From assembly GCA_016235555.1 (NCBI GenBank), contig JACRKC010000115.1:62001-126000 (forward strand): a stretch of 64,000 bases of DNA, written 5' to 3'. Positions 1 through 8,900 of the stretch are shown piece by piece. The notes beneath the pieces were generated by a model. The model was given only the letters and a program-made list of their open reading frames with translations, was not told where the DNA came from and ran no database searches. The DNA is from Verrucomicrobiota bacterium. GTDB lineage: Bacteria; Verrucomicrobiota; Verrucomicrobiia; Opitutales; Opitutaceae. Position 1 is the first letter of the stretch. Every line of letters starts with the position of its first letter. A program made the translations under genes and the position numbers.

Positions 1-156
1 TGACAATCCGGTTACAGTCCGGTTTTGCGAATCCTCAAAAGTTTTCATCTGCGTTATTTTGTCATCAACTTACGACACATAGTTCCCTCTGAGAAATACT
101 GCGTAAGTGAAGTCACATGCAGACAGGTGAAGACATCCGCGGATACGGATTTCTTC
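1..156. other. Low-GC flank, possible end of an integrated element
   Basis: No gene is visible here. By eye the stretch has clearly lower GC than the rest of the window and stops at the tRNA-Asn fragment. The 7-base repeat TCCGGTT occurs at 7-13 and 18-24, spaced 11 bases, which is compatible with recombinase arm sites but is too little to prove them. Because the tRNA fragment points right, an integrated element would extend to the left of the window, and this would be its right end. The compositional change is seen; the element is inferred. Confidence 0.35.
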
Positions 157-204
157 TGACTGTTAATCACTTGGTCACTGGTTCGATCCCAGCCCGGGCA
201 GCCA
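157..204 (+). tRNA. tRNA-Asn (GTT) 3' fragment, probable integration scar
   Basis: This is the 3' part of a tRNA gene. The anticodon loop CTGTTAA (160-166, anticodon GTT at 162-164) sits on a short stem TGA/TCA. The T arm is ACTGG (177-181), loop TTCGATC, then CCAGC, with one mismatch at the 49-65 pair. The 3' acceptor strand CCGGGCA (194-200), discriminator G201 and encoded CCA (202-204) follow. Anticodon loop and T arm resemble bacterial tRNA-Asn. The 5' half is missing: there is no D arm upstream and no TGCCCGG strand to pair with the acceptor. A 3' fragment that starts at the anticodon stem is what tyrosine recombinases leave when an island inserts in a tRNA gene. The intact copy should lie to the left, outside the window. 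Confidence 0.85.
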
Positions 205-205
205 T

Positions 206-237
206 GAAGCCCAACGACTTAGCTGTTGTTGGGCTTC
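206..237 (+). terminator. Intrinsic terminator hairpin after the tRNA-Asn fragment
   Basis: GAAGCCCAAC (206-215) pairs perfectly with GTTGGGCTTC (228-237). Three further pairs, one of them G-T, extend the stem to 13 base pairs around the loop TTAGCT. A weak T-containing tail follows. It begins one base after the encoded CCA, as a native tRNA terminator would, so it probably stayed with the 3' end of the gene when the element inserted. Confidence 0.75.
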
Positions 238-240
238 TCC

Positions 241-624
241 TTAATATTTGTGCTTGGCCACTTCTTGGCCACTTTTCGAGTCCTGCCGCCCGCGCAGTCC
301 CTTGCGCTCTGCACCTTGACCGTTTTCCGGGCGAGCCTCCTGTTGCGCTCCGGCACGCTGGTGTTGCCGGGGTGCCCTTGCCAAGGGCCGCGCGATCAGA
401 TTTCCAGACCCTCCGATCGGAAGCGTGTCTTGATTTGGGAACAGCCGGTCAAAGGCACCCAGCCCCAAAGTCGGCCGCAGGCTCGCAGCTTTTGAAACCA
501 GAAGCAGACCCAGCCTCCGGGCGGCTGCCGCTGGCACGGGCTCGGCGAAGAAGATCCAAGCGTGCGCACCATTGCCCGATCTTGACCGTTCGGTGGCCAG
601 CGCAACCCGACACGTTCTGCCGCC
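241..624 (-). pseudogene. Remnant of a TOTE conflict-system archaeo-eukaryotic primase
   Basis: This minus-strand frame stays open for about 127 codons from 624 to the stop at 241-243, without a start codon at its head and with a stop (TGA at 625-627) just upstream. Roughly the first 80 codons read like the primase (AEP) domain of TOTE conflict proteins: RSRSGNGAHAWIFFAEPVP, then RLFPNQDTLPIGGSGNLIA. These match my memory of the conserved family blocks (SRSGNGxHxWIFFxEPVPA and FPNQDxxPxGGFGNLIALPL). After about position 370 the similarity fades into a low-complexity tail. Full TOTE proteins carry primase, helicase and nuclease domains over about 1000 residues, so this is only a fragment. It lies right beside the tRNA scar and suggests past traffic of defence genes there. 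The family match is recalled, not computed. Confidence 0.72.
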
Positions 625-662
625 TCACTTAGGCGCGCACATCATCCTGCCATCATCCTCCG

Positions 663-1859
663 CTACGGTGCGGTGCTCCGATTGTCCGCCAGCCAGTTGA
701 CGGGATGGTCGACGGCGTAACGGAACAGCTCGTCATACAGAAGCAGCTGGAGGTCGAGCAGCTGATCGTGATCCACCTGCGGATACGGTGGCGTGCGCAA
801 CCCGCAGGGGGTTTCATGCACAAACGCCACGGCTCCGCAGGCGTGATGCAGCGCGCTAGCCAAATTGAAATGCGGGGGCGGAAAGGTCTTGCCGTCCACC
901 TTGGGCTCCGTTCCGGACGCCCGGTGCGGCAGGCCGGCCGCGGCATAACGTTTTTGCAGCCGATCACCGAGGGTTTTCAGGGTCTCCTTGACCGTCCAGG
1001 GAACGTAGGCCGACTGCATGAGCTCCGGCGTGGCGGCGTGGGAGTGCAGGGAGACGATGTAGTCGGGAGCCTCATCCCGCGCCAACCGAAAGAAGGCCCT
1101 CGTTTCCGGCGCCATGGGGTCGAACCACTCGTCGTGCATCAGGTTGACCTGGCTGTCGTTCCAATAGGCGCCCAGCGTGCCGACTTGCGGCCCGCGCATG
1201 GGATGAATCCGTTTGACGGAAGGCCAGGTCTGATTCGAGCCGTCGGGACGCGTGCCCATGCCGATGCGTTCATGCACCGGATAGTCGACCCCGACCCAGG
1301 AGTCGTAAGGGCATCGCGCCCGTGCATCCGGGCCGCCGCAGGGAATAATCAACACCCGGCACTTGGCCAGATTGGCGGCCAGTTCGTCCCACTGGCGGCC
1401 TCGCAGGTCGCGACCCGACTCCGCGATTTGGATCAGGTTGAGCAAGCCGGCGATCCCCTCGACCTCTTGCCCGTGAACCGGCCCCAGCAGGAAAACGACT
1501 GGTTTTTGAGTCCCGTCCTTGCGGGCATAGGAAAACGGACTGCGACCGCCGACAGCGGAGTTATAGTTCGCGGTTCCTCTGCGATCTTCCGCAGCGCCGT
1601 AGGTGACCAGATAGACATTCCGTTTCCCGGGAGTTTCCGTGAGAACGCTCATGGTTCCCTTTTTCAAAGTGCGGACGGTCGCTTCAACATGTTCAAGCCG
1701 GGTTTTCCAAAACCGGGGCAACTCCTTCGCGGAGGCGGGTGCGGAACCGTCCTGCGCCAAGCCGATCATGCCGACGCGTATCGTCTGGCCGGCCGGATCC
1801 TGGCCGCTGGAAACTCCGCAAAAACCGAAGCAGGCAAGAGTGAGGATGATTTTTTTCAT
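663..1859 (-). CDS. Secreted M14-family zinc carboxypeptidase-like protein
   Basis: A 398-residue protein with a Sec signal peptide (MKKIILTLACFGFCGVSSG). The M14 zinc site is recognisable: H129 and E132 in GPVHGQEVEG, and a later histidine in LHSHA (H272/H274). An HETPCG segment near the C-terminus may supply the catalytic glutamate. Members hydrolyse peptide or amide bonds at C-termini; the substrate cannot be told. The start at 1859 was chosen because it opens the signal peptide. Oddly, residues 20-34 (ending IRVGMIGLA) copy the start of the Gfo/Idh protein at 13946-14953 rather than belonging to the peptidase fold, which suggests a chimeric N-terminus. It is the last gene of the long minus-strand run, downstream of an amidohydrolase, so amide or peptide cleavage may be a shared theme. 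Confidence 0.75.
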   Translation of the reverse strand: MKKIILTLACFGFCGVSSGQDPAGQTIRVGMIGLAQDGSAPASAKELPRFWKTRLEHVEATVRTLKKGTMSVLTETPGKRNVYLVTYGAAEDRRGTANYNSAVGGRSPFSYARKDGTQKPVVFLLGPVHGQEVEGIAGLLNLIQIAESGRDLRGRQWDELAANLAKCRVLIIPCGGPDARARCPYDSWVGVDYPVHERIGMGTRPDGSNQTWPSVKRIHPMRGPQVGTLGAYWNDSQVNLMHDEWFDPMAPETRAFFRLARDEAPDYIVSLHSHAATPELMQSAYVPWTVKETLKTLGDRLQKRYAAAGLPHRASGTEPKVDGKTFPPPHFNLASALHHACGAVAFVHETPCGLRTPPYPQVDHDQLLDLQLLLYDELFRYAVDHPVNWLADNRSTAP

Positions 1860-2022
1860 TGAAGGGTTGAGCATGCAGTCCAGGGCGGAGCCACTTACGT
1901 GCGGCCGAAATGGCGATCGGCGAAATCGAGGTGAAATTTCCCATCGAAGGAGGTCACATCGTGAACTCCGGCGCGGATAGGGTGTTCGCCCTGCGCGACG
2001 ATAGAGCACGGCGTCTCCTTCG

Positions 2023-3753
2023 TCAGTTTGCTTCCCACACCACTTTCCCTCCGACCATCGTCAGCAATACTTTGGTCCGCGCGAGCTGGTCCTCCGGGCA
2101 GGTGAGCAGGTCGGTGTCGAGGAGCGCGAGGTCGGCGAGTTTGCCGGGTTCGATCGAACCGGTGGCGGCCTCCTGCCGCAGCACTCTGGCGTTGTTGATG
2201 GTGTAGAAGCGCAACGCCTGCTCGCGCGTGAGCGCCTCCTCCGGGTGTAATTGACCGTCGTGCCATTTCGCGCGGCGGGTGACGGCGGTCTGCATCCCGA
2301 GGAACGGATTGTAGGGGTTGGTGCTGCGGAAGGAGCCGATTTTCTGCATGTGGTCCGAGCCGCCGCCGGCGATGCCGCCGGCGGCAAAGATACTCTGGAG
2401 CGGCTGGAAATATCGCAGACGGTCGTTGCCGAACTGCTTCGTGAGCGTGCGGGTGTCGAGGTAAAGCCACGCCGGCTGGATGTCCAGGACCACGCCGAGC
2501 CGCGCGGCCGTGGCCACGGCTTCCTGGCTCATGAAGTTGCAATGTGTGATGGCCGGGCGCGAGGCGCGGACGGGGAGACCCTCCTTGGCCAGTTCGTCGT
2601 AGCACTCCAGCAGCAGGTGCACCGCGCCATCGCCGACTGAATGCGCGGTAAACTGCAATCCGCTCTCGATCGCGGCGCGGACCATCGGCTTTAGGCGATC
2701 CTTCGGGATGAACAGGACACCGCGATATTGGGGGTCGGTGATGGAGTAGACCTCGCTGACGCCCCAAGGCTGCCTCATGTAGGCGCTGCCGGTGAGCATA
2801 CCGCCGTCGAGGAACATCTTGATGCCGATGATGCGGACCCAGTCGCTGCCGATGGCGAGCGGATGGCGGGCGATACCGCGGATTGTCTCCTGGATCTTCG
2901 TGATCTCGCCCTGCGAGCCGATGCCCTGCGAGCAACTCACGCGGACGGTGAGCGCGCCTTGCTCGTGGAGTCTCTGGTAGGTCGCGATGGCGGAGGGGCT
3001 GGCGTTGCGGTCGCAGATGGTGGTGATGCCGACGGAATTGTAGTCGCGGAAGAGGGCGAGGAGGCGTTGGTGGCGCTCGGCGTCGTTCGGACTGCGGGCG
3101 CCGGTATGGCCGGTTTTGAAGTAGTTGCCGGCGGTGCGGAGAATGCCGCTGGGGTCGCCCTGCGCGTCTTTCTCGATCTTGCCCGGCAGGCCGTTCGGGA
3201 TCTGGAAGTCGCGGTCAATCTTGTTGAGCTGGAGCGCGAGCGTGTTGACCGAGGCATCCGGGCCGGTCTGGAAGGCAACCGGATGCTTGGGCGCGGCGGC
3301 GTCCAGCTCGGCGCGGGTGGGGTAACGCTGCTCCTTCAGGCGCGTGATGAAGACCTGCGAGAGCGTTATCCATTGACCTTCGGGGACGACGGCGGTGCGG
3401 GAGCGGATGTAGGCGAGCACGTCGGCGATGGATTCCATCTCCGGCATCGGGTGGTCGAACTCATGCAGGCTCGCGGTGCCGGGGTGCGTGTGCGAATCCA
3501 TCAGGCCGGGGATGACGAGGCGGCCTCGCGCGTCCACGATACGGGTGTTCGGCCCGGCGAGCCTGGCGATGTCGGCGTTCTTGCCGACGGCGAGGATTTT
3601 CTCCCCGCGCACGGCGACGGCCTCGGCAAGGGAGAACTTGTCGTCCACGGTCGCGACCTTGGCGTTGCGGACGATGAAGTCGGCCGGTTCAGCTGCGGTC
3701 AGCGACACGGTGGCGCAGCCAAGCCAGCAAATCAGAATCCTCATTGTTTTCAT
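2023..3753 (-). CDS. Secreted amidohydrolase, YtcJ-like (amidohydrolase 3)
   Basis: A 576-residue protein with a signal peptide (start MKTMRILICWLGC). It has the amidohydrolase metal motif in GLMDSHTHPG (H88, H90), and further expected pieces downstream: HSVGDGA, ITHCNF and GGSDHM, the last giving the catalytic aspartate. The N-terminal beta-sandwich with NAKVATVDD and a C-terminal ARGRL/GKLADLALLD-type ending are typical of YtcJ-like enzymes, which hydrolyse N-acyl or amide bonds. The substrate is unknown. The start was set at the methionine that begins the signal peptide instead of an upstream in-frame alternative. It lies 124 bases downstream of the DUF917 gene and 164 bases upstream of the M14 peptidase, probably in one transcript. 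Confidence 0.85.
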   Translation of the reverse strand: MKTMRILICWLGCATVSLTAAEPADFIVRNAKVATVDDKFSLAEAVAVRGEKILAVGKNADIARLAGPNTRIVDARGRLVIPGLMDSHTHPGTASLHEFDHPMPEMESIADVLAYIRSRTAVVPEGQWITLSQVFITRLKEQRYPTRAELDAAAPKHPVAFQTGPDASVNTLALQLNKIDRDFQIPNGLPGKIEKDAQGDPSGILRTAGNYFKTGHTGARSPNDAERHQRLLALFRDYNSVGITTICDRNASPSAIATYQRLHEQGALTVRVSCSQGIGSQGEITKIQETIRGIARHPLAIGSDWVRIIGIKMFLDGGMLTGSAYMRQPWGVSEVYSITDPQYRGVLFIPKDRLKPMVRAAIESGLQFTAHSVGDGAVHLLLECYDELAKEGLPVRASRPAITHCNFMSQEAVATAARLGVVLDIQPAWLYLDTRTLTKQFGNDRLRYFQPLQSIFAAGGIAGGGSDHMQKIGSFRSTNPYNPFLGMQTAVTRRAKWHDGQLHPEEALTREQALRFYTINNARVLRQEAATGSIEPGKLADLALLDTDLLTCPEDQLARTKVLLTMVGGKVVWEAN

Positions 3754-3876
3754 TGGAATCAGCCGGAGCATCGGGACGAACACGCCCGCTCCCGCCATCG
3801 GACAAAAAGCGGCAACTGGCAGGGGCGTGCGGTCTTCATAAAATGGTAGCAGGTGCCGGCAACAGGACATTCTGCG

Positions 3877-5187
3877 TTACGTTCCTCCTCCAAGGGCCGG
3901 GGGCCGGCGTTTTCTCAGTTCCTCGATGGGCACATAGTCCAGGTCGTAGTCGAAGTGCCGCGGGCCGAAGATTTCGATGCCTTTCGGCAGCCGCCACATC
4001 GGGTGAGCGGGGATTCCGACCATGGCCACGGATTCGCCGGTTCGATAACCTCCGAGCCCGGCGCCAGTGATCGCGTCGCCTGTCTTCGGGTTCAGATTGC
4101 AAATCAAATCCGGCGGCATGGCGTCGACCCGCCCATCGAGCCAAGCAATGAGGTTTTCGTTCTTCACCCAGACTTTGTAGAGGTGTCCTGAGAATGCGCC
4201 CTCCCCCGCGATCTCGACGTCCCAGTAGGAATGCCCGCGAAGACCCGACATCTCCGCCTTGCGGACGGTCCCCTGAAAAAGGAGCATCCCGCCCGAGACG
4301 CCGATGAGCGCGGCAATCGGATCCTGCCCGCGCTCACCGGCCTCGCGCACGGCGCGGCCGAACGCGATCGCCTGCGTGAGCGCGCCGGGGATCGTGCCCA
4401 GCTTCACCTCGCGTCCGGTCAACGGAGTCCGGGCGATCGAACACACCCCGCCGCTGGCGACGGCGATCGCGCGCGCGACATCCTCGATGCGATGGTCCTC
4501 GGCCGGCCGATCGAAAATGATCTGGTCGCCCCAGCGGCTCACGATGGCGGTCGGCTTGTTGCCCACGCCCATGACGGTGGGGATCTGGATCTGCACCTCG
4601 GGCTTGCACCGCAACGCCAGGCAGCCGTCGACGACCGGCAATCCCCGGGTGGCCGCCGTGACAAAGGCGCCGATGCGGCCGTGGGAGGCCTCGTTGCTGA
4701 TGACGGCGTCCCAGCGCACCCCGAGATGCCTGCCCAGCACATCCATCGCGCGGAGCGTGCCCTCCTCAACCGAGATCGCCGGGAGGTTCTGCTTCCGGAT
4801 GCGCTGGGGCACGTGCTCCCACGCGCCGCCACCGCCCACGGCGCCGGCCGCGCAGATGACGTTCCAGCCGTCGGGGACCTGTCCGTGTTCGACGATTCGA
4901 AAGTGGCGCCCCTGCGCCATCAGGCCCTTGGCCCGCTTGATCATCGACGCGGTGTCCGAGTTGCGGGTCGCTTGGATCGACGAGCCGAGCATCAGGTCCG
5001 CCACCTCCTGCTCGCTCAGCGTGCGGATCCTGGGCGCCGACGCCGCGGTCGTTGCGGGTGGTTGCTTCGCGGCCGCTTCGGCGGCTGCGCCCGCGGATGG
5101 TTGGGAGACTGTCGCCGCGACGGTCACGGCGCCCGCAGTGCGCAGGAAGTCACGGCGATTCATTCCGATCGAGAGCTTGTTTTGCAT
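3877..5187 (-). CDS. Tat-exported DUF917 (S-methyl thiohydantoin desulfurase-like) protein
   Basis: A 436-residue protein. The N-terminus has a twin-arginine signal (MNRRDFLRTAGAVTVAA). The body matches the DUF917/S-Me-THD family as I know it, especially the C-terminal half: NENLIAWLDGRV, DLICNLNPKTGDAIT, VAMVGIPAHPMWR and FDYDLDYVPIEEL. Family members are linked to hydantoin and N-heterocycle metabolism, alongside hydantoinases, and are usually cytoplasmic. A Tat signal is therefore unusual and suggests a cofactor- or metal-loaded protein folded before export. The start at 5187 is supported by a strong GAGGAGG ribosome site a few bases upstream. The neighbouring amidohydrolase and M14 peptidase fit an amide-degrading group. 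Function beyond the family is unknown. Confidence 0.75.
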   Translation of the reverse strand: MQNKLSIGMNRRDFLRTAGAVTVAATVSQPSAGAAAEAAAKQPPATTAASAPRIRTLSEQEVADLMLGSSIQATRNSDTASMIKRAKGLMAQGRHFRIVEHGQVPDGWNVICAAGAVGGGGAWEHVPQRIRKQNLPAISVEEGTLRAMDVLGRHLGVRWDAVISNEASHGRIGAFVTAATRGLPVVDGCLALRCKPEVQIQIPTVMGVGNKPTAIVSRWGDQIIFDRPAEDHRIEDVARAIAVASGGVCSIARTPLTGREVKLGTIPGALTQAIAFGRAVREAGERGQDPIAALIGVSGGMLLFQGTVRKAEMSGLRGHSYWDVEIAGEGAFSGHLYKVWVKNENLIAWLDGRVDAMPPDLICNLNPKTGDAITGAGLGGYRTGESVAMVGIPAHPMWRLPKGIEIFGPRHFDYDLDYVPIEELRKRRPPALGGGT

Positions 5188-5415
5188 TGAGACCTCCTCG
5201 CATCATAAACGGACCATGGAGGTAAAATGGAGCGGAGTGGTCGACTCGCCGTCTCCCGCACGAGCACCCAGTCGCTCCGCCCCGTGCCGTGGAGGAGAAG
5301 CGGTTTCCTACCCGCATCTTCCAAATGGCGGCGGTTCGCCGACGCGCGAACGGGAGACGGGAAACGGCAAATCGCTACCACATCATCCATCATGCCACGG
5401 CTGCGGGGCACGCCT

Positions 5416-5940
5416 TTAGCCGAACTGCACGAACTTATCGCCGACTTGCGCCTCAGACCTCCGGCCGCCGGGAACGCGCAACGGATGCGGCAGGTATCGC
5501 CGCCATCCCAGCACCGCCAGGTCCACCCACCGCACCAGATTGGCGCCTTTCACGTAGCTGCCGACGGCGAAACCGGGCCCGGATACGATTGCGAGCAGCA
5601 TCCCATCGGCGGTCAGGATCGCGCCACTCGCGATCGCCTGCACACGCAGCGGGTTTCATGCGAGCAGCGCGGCGACGAAATGCGCGATGCCGATCGGCTG
5701 GAGCGCGCTGCCCAGCTCGATGGGCGTGGGCGCGTTCTTGCCGAGCGATACGCGAAACGATCCCAGGAGAAACAGCAGCGCGGCGCGCAGTGCGGCCGAC
5801 CATAGAAACTGGCCGCGCGTCCGGGTCTGCGCGCGCTTGGCGAACAAAAGCGGGATCGACACGCCCACCATCAACATCAACGACGGCCAGATGACGGTGT
5901 GCTTGATGGCATGTCCGCCCTGCGGATGCCCCGTCTCCAT
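5416..5940 (-). pseudogene. Decayed membrane acyltransferase (HGSNAT/DUF5009-like)
   Basis: Two pieces of one frame, separated by an in-frame TGA at 5655-5653, resemble the membrane acyltransferase family related to heparan-alpha-glucosaminide N-acetyltransferase. The upstream part has WPSLMLMVGVSIPLLFAKR, close to the family's (I/L)xPSFMFMVGVALPF block. It is followed by an ALRAALLFLLGSF helix and QPIGIAHFVAALLA. After the stop comes GAILTADGMLLAIVSGPGF and GANLVRWVDLAVLG, again family-like. Only about 175 codons remain of roughly 350-400, with both the N-terminal DxxRG region and the C-terminal helices gone. Real proteins acetylate sugars using acetyl-CoA across a membrane. 5188-5415, between this remnant and the DUF917 gene, holds nothing I recognise apart from the DUF917 leader. 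Confidence 0.65.
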
Positions 5941-5989
5941 GGTCTCTTGGAAACGTGATGGCGCGGGAGGCGCAGCCCTTCACCGGGTA

Positions 5990-8900
5990 TCAAAAACTCC
6001 CCTTCACGCCGAACGTCCAGAGCGAGCCCCAGAACTCGCGCACGTTGATCTCGGCGTGCGGCGGGGTGCTGGGGCCGGCCCGGTTGTTGTCGGTGCCGGC
6101 ATCGAGCACATTGCGCAGGTTGGCGAAGAGCGCGAGCCGCCGACCGAGGGCGTATTCCCCGCTCAGGTCGAGGTAGAGCCGCTTGGAGTCCCAGCGAAAC
6201 GTGCCGGGCTCGATACTGCGCCCCGTGATCAGGGTGTTCCGGGCACGGCCGCGATAGTTCCAGTTCGCCCGCAGTTTGTATTTCTCCCGCGAAAGGCTGG
6301 TGCCCCAGCTGTAGGTTCGCGGGACGTAGCCGGAGAAATTGTCCGCCCCGTCGCCCGTCGCCCGCTGCGCACTGGCGTTGGCGAAGACTTGCACGCCGCG
6401 CGCCCAGTGCGGGAGGAAGGTGAGCGCCTGCTTGTAGTTGAAATCGACGCCGGTCATGCGCACCCGCGAGGACAGGTTATGTTGGGTCGTGACCTCGTAG
6501 TCTCCGTAGACATCAGGATCGAGGCTGTAGAGCGCGAGGAAGTCCGGGGTCGCCTGAAAGACGGTCGCTCCGAAGAAATTCTCGAAATCCCGGCGAAACG
6601 CGCCCAGGGAGACGAGGCCGACGCGCTCGAAGTAGTATTCCAGCGTCACCTTCGAGGTCTTGGCGCTCCAAGCCTTGATCCCGGCGTTGGCGACGGAGAT
6701 CCGATTGGTCGAGCTGGGCAGCCGCTCGGTGTCGGGCAGGTTCAGGGCGCCCGCGTATTGGTTGAAGTTCGGCCGGCCGACCGACCAGTAATGGCCGGCG
6801 CGCGCGATCAGATTGTCCCGCAGGTTGAAGCTGGCGTTGAGGCTCGGAAACCAACGCAGATACTCTTTGCGTGCCTTCAGGCCGCGCTCGATCGAGGTCA
6901 GTTGCGCCGCGGCCAGCGAGCCAGCGGGCGCAATCAACTGCGGCGTGCCGTTGGCCTCCAGGATGACCCGGCCGCCCGAGTCGCGCGCGTAGTTCCGCGT
7001 GGGATCGAGGAGACGGCCCTCCGCCTTGACGTTGGTCTGCTCGGCCCGGACGCCACCCACGAGTTTCAGGCGACGCTCGAGCAACTGCACATCGCTGCGC
7101 AGATAGGCGGAGGAGATGATCTCCTCGGCATACTTGGAGGAGTTCGTCGCGTTGTTGTGGGCGGTGACGGCGTTGGAGGTGAAATGCGTCGGATTGGCCC
7201 GGTAGAGATCGTAAAAGTCCACGTTGTCGATCCATTGCACGCGGGGGAAGCCATACGGCGGGATGCGTTGGGAGATGCTTTCGTCGAGCACGACGATGGC
7301 ATTGTCGTCCGCGGTGTTGGCGCGGCCATCCGCCCCGACGTGGGTGCGGCTCACGGTCGGGTTGCGAAAATCGCGGAGCGTCTGCCGGACATCCAGGCCG
7401 GCCTTCAACGACACCGGCACACGCGCGTTGAAATCGCGGCGCAGGTTGGCGAAGGCGCTGCGCTTGGTATCGACGCCCTCGCGCTCGATGCTGTTGGCGC
7501 CTCCGAGGAAATAGTTGCGGATGTCATAGGGATCGACCGGGGCGCCGGTGGTGGCGTCGGCGACGGTGATGGTGGCCGGGCGCAGGTAGTCGATGTCGTT
7601 GAACGCGAGCCGCACATTGTCCCGGATCGCGTTCGTGTCGTTGAAGGTGCCCTTGGAAACATCCCGGTGGTGACCGGTCGCGTGCGAAAGACCAACCCCC
7701 GCCTCGGTCTTCCAGATCGGCCCGTTGTGCCGATAGGTGAGCCCGGGCATGGAGGTCGTGCCGTTGAAGTGGTAGTCGCCGCCCTGCAGCCCCACATTCC
7801 CGGTGCCGCGGACGCTGGTGGGCGAGAAATCGCCCGGCTCGATGCGCACCAGGCGGAAGTTGATCCGGCGCCCGTTGGTCATCGAGGTGTTGTTGGCGTA
7901 TTGAAACGAGAATGAGATCGTGTCGTAGGGCGTGAGCTTGAAATCGATCGTCGCGCCGATTGACGCACGCCGGGTCACCTTCGTGTCCACATCGACAGAG
8001 AATCGCGAAAGGTAGGGGCGGCCAGGAATGGTATCGGGATACTGGGTGCCGGTCGCGACGAGGCCGGTGGTCGCCTGGCCGAGGCCGCGCCAATCGCGCA
8101 CGATGACATCCTCCGTCGTGTAGTTGGTCGAGGTGCCGCCGGACAGGGTGAACCCAAAGCGCTTGTTGACGGGCACGATGTAGGAGAAATCGAAGCCGGG
8201 GTGGATTTTGCGCGTCGGGGTGCGGCCCGGGCCGGGGGTCTTTTTGAAGGTCTTTTCCGAGTCGCGCATCATGAGGAACGCACTGCCGGTAAAGAGCGGC
8301 CGCGAGCGCTCAAAGGCGCTGCGCGGGACCATGTTCACCGAGCCGGCGAGGGCCGAGCCCGTGATCTCGGGCGTGGGCGTGTAGGCGACCTCGATGCGCG
8401 CGATGCTGTTGAGCGAAACCTGATCGAGGTTCACCTCGCGGCCGGTGCCGGTGCCGAAATACTGGTTGGCGCTCGCGAGGTCGAAACCGCCGAGGGTGAT
8501 GGGCACGTTGGCCGAAGACACGCCGTTGATCGAGACCGTGTTGGCGTCGCCGCTCTCGCCGACATTCATGGTGATGCCCGGCAGGAATTTCATAAACTCG
8601 GCGACGTTGCCCTCCGCCATCGAGCCGAACTCGTCGGCGGCGACTACCGTGACGATGTTAGGGGCGAAGCGCTGCTCGTTGATGGCGATGGCGGCGCCAT
8701 CCATTTCCTTGGTGGTCGAGACGACGTATTTGGCCAAGCTCACGATCGGCCCGCCCGGCGCGCCGGCCCTCCCCTGGTAGGCGTCGAGGCCGATGTCGCG
8801 TTGCGCGATCCGCCCGGCGGCAACGGTGACTTCCTCGGTGTGCGCCACGAGCCCGGTGAAGAATACCTTCATCTTCACCGGCCCGGCGGGGACTTGGTCG

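Noticed and set aside
128-204. A complete tRNA-Asn gene
   Set aside because: No 5' acceptor strand complementary to CCGGGCA and no D arm are present upstream; only the part from the anticodon stem on is tRNA-like.
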